Shown one piece after another: positions 62,890-64,000 of a stretch of DNA of 64,000 nucleotides; within the stretch, counting starts at the first letter, position 1; each line of letters opens with the position of its first letter. The notes beneath the pieces were generated by a model. It had not been told where the DNA came from. It made no database searches and saw only the letters and a list, made by a program, of their open reading frames with translations. The translations under genes and the position numbers were made by a program. The DNA comes from Sphagnum magellanicum (taxonomy: Eukaryota; Streptophyta; Sphagnopsida; Sphagnales; Sphagnaceae): the NCBI GenBank assembly GCA_021904315.1, contig CM038914.1, positions 19,641,065-19,705,064 of the forward strand, given 5' to 3'.

Positions 62890-63349
62890 CTGTATAACTC
62901 CACCATGAAACCACGAGAGGCATATGAGAGACATGACACACATAACTGCTGGTTTACTCAAATTCCAGTTTGCATTTCTGGTGTGCATCTCCATGTTTGG
63001 AACACGCCACTAGTGAAATTATATACATGAAACAGATATGTGGCATGAAAAACTCCTCAGGTGGAGCAGAATGATGGGTCCTAGGTTCATGAGTGCAAGG
63101 GGTTCTTCTTTAACTCTGAAGAACTGACGATCAAGGTTAGCTGGGTGAAACTTAACCTCACCACCGCAAAAAAGAAAGTTTGAATTTTTTTAAGCACATA
63201 AGGATATGTATGTTTAGAGAAGTCATAGCCATTGTCGGGCTGCAGTAGACTTCGACAAGACGATGCGGAAGCGGTCTATGCTTGAATAGATTCAACAGAG
63301 TAGGACGGGGACTGCTTAGAACACTAGGGTAGGATACAGGTACACGGAC

Positions 63350-64000
63350 CTGTTCTTCCATTTCTTGCTAGCAGAAGGCACGGGGAACGAGGTCTCACGC
63401 AATCCAGACGGGTTTCCATCTGTCGTGTTAAAGAATACTTCAGATTTGAGAGCAGCATCATTCTCTTCGTCGCGGATTATAGATCCACGCAACACTCTTT
63501 TGTTACTTCTCGTCACCTTCGTCAGCAGAGATTTTGCACTGCTTTCATTCCGTTCGTTGCTCATTACAGGACGCCCCGATGAGCCATCTGTCGTGTTGAA
63601 AAATACTTCAGATTTGAGAGTAGCATCATTCTCTTCGTCGCGGATTATAGATCCACGCAACACTCTTTTGTTACTTCTCGTCACCTCCGTCGGCAGAGAT
63701 TTTGCACTGCTTTCATTCCGTTCGTTGCTCATTACAGGACGCCCCGATGAGCCATCTGTCGTGTTGAAAAATACTTCAGATTTGAGAGTAGCATCATTCT
63801 CTTCGTCGCGGATTATAGATCCACGCAACACTCTTTTGTTACTTCTCGTCACCTCCGTCGGCAGAGATTTTGCACTGCTTTCATTCCGTTCGTTGCCCAT
63901 TACAGGACGCCCCGATGAGCCATCTGTCGTGTTGAAAAATACTTCAGATTTGAGAGTAGCATCATTCTCTTCGTCGCGGATTATAGATCCACGCAACACT
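63350..64000 (-). CDS. Locus B first exon (partial, 5' end beyond window)
   Basis: The open frame runs from the window edge to a GT donor at 63349, in the same phase as locus A exon 1, and ends in the matching basic stretch (NPSGLRETSFPVPSASKKWK). Most of it is a tandem array of a 56-residue unit. The start codon and any sequence matching the locus A N-terminus lie outside the window. Product unknown; hydrophilic and probably unstructured. Confidence 0.75.
63417..64000 (-). repeat. In-frame 168-bp coding minisatellite, at least 3.5 units
   Basis: The word CAGATTTGAG starts at 63441, 63609, 63777 and 63945, exactly 168 bases apart, which is 56 codons. Each unit encodes TTDGSSGRPVMSNERNESSA, KSLPTEVTRSNKRVLRGSII and RDEENDATLKSEVFFN. 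Units are almost identical; the 3'-most differs at a few sites (LLTKVT/AALKSEV). The array continues past the window. Locus A has one diverged unit. Confidence 0.95.

Overview
This is a window of nuclear DNA from a land plant. The genes have introns with GT/AG borders, most of the sequence is AT-rich, and it carries plant-type annexin, receptor-like-kinase, B3 and Myb/SANT-like (trihelix) coding sequence plus debris from several DNA transposon classes. I cannot fix the lineage. No prokaryotic, organellar or viral gene set is visible. Almost all coding sequence is on the minus strand.

Layout. 1-9.4 kb is a nest of mobile elements sitting in one copy of a segment that occurs three times in the window: the right end of a Mutator-like element (ends 1636), a PIF/Harbinger-like MITE (2038-2852) split by a Helitron-like element (2290-~2796), a hAT-like element (2915-3600) and a complete 4.8-kb Mutator-like element (4336-9158) that holds a minisatellite and a second Helitron. 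10.3-11.0 kb holds a broken trihelix gene. 13.6-18.7 kb holds an annexin gene with six clean exons and one in-frame stop, followed downstream by a detached but open copy of a novel domain (gene C) and by another annexin exon fragment.

21.4-35.2 kb (locus A) and 50.2-64 kb (locus B) are two copies, about 28.7 kb apart, of one complex locus. Each reads, 5' to 3' on the minus strand: a first exon with no recognised domain; a six-exon kinase-like module (k1); a second six-exon kinase-like module (k2); and one long exon encoding a 550-570-residue domain that I do not recognise. I traced all exons by hand and every splice phase agrees. Three features of catalysis are gone: the HRD and DFG motifs are substituted, and the coding sequence runs from the DFG position straight to the helix-F region, so the activation segment is absent. 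These look like pseudokinases kept open as reading frames. Both k1 modules end at a stop codon in the same place. Exon 1, k1 and k2 share the same splice phase, so exon 1 could join either module: about 457 residues through k1, or about 1057 residues through k2 plus the novel domain in locus A. In locus B the first exon contains an in-frame 168-bp repeat of more than three units; locus A has one.

35.3-50.1 kb, between A and B, holds two more copies of the repeated segment, AT-rich transposon-like DNA carrying decayed B3 domains, and scrambled annexin fragments. The architecture of A and B (paired kinase-like modules plus an extra domain, tandemly duplicated, with a mosaic boundary at the start of the last exon) recalls the tandem kinase proteins of plant immunity. 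That functional reading is inference only.
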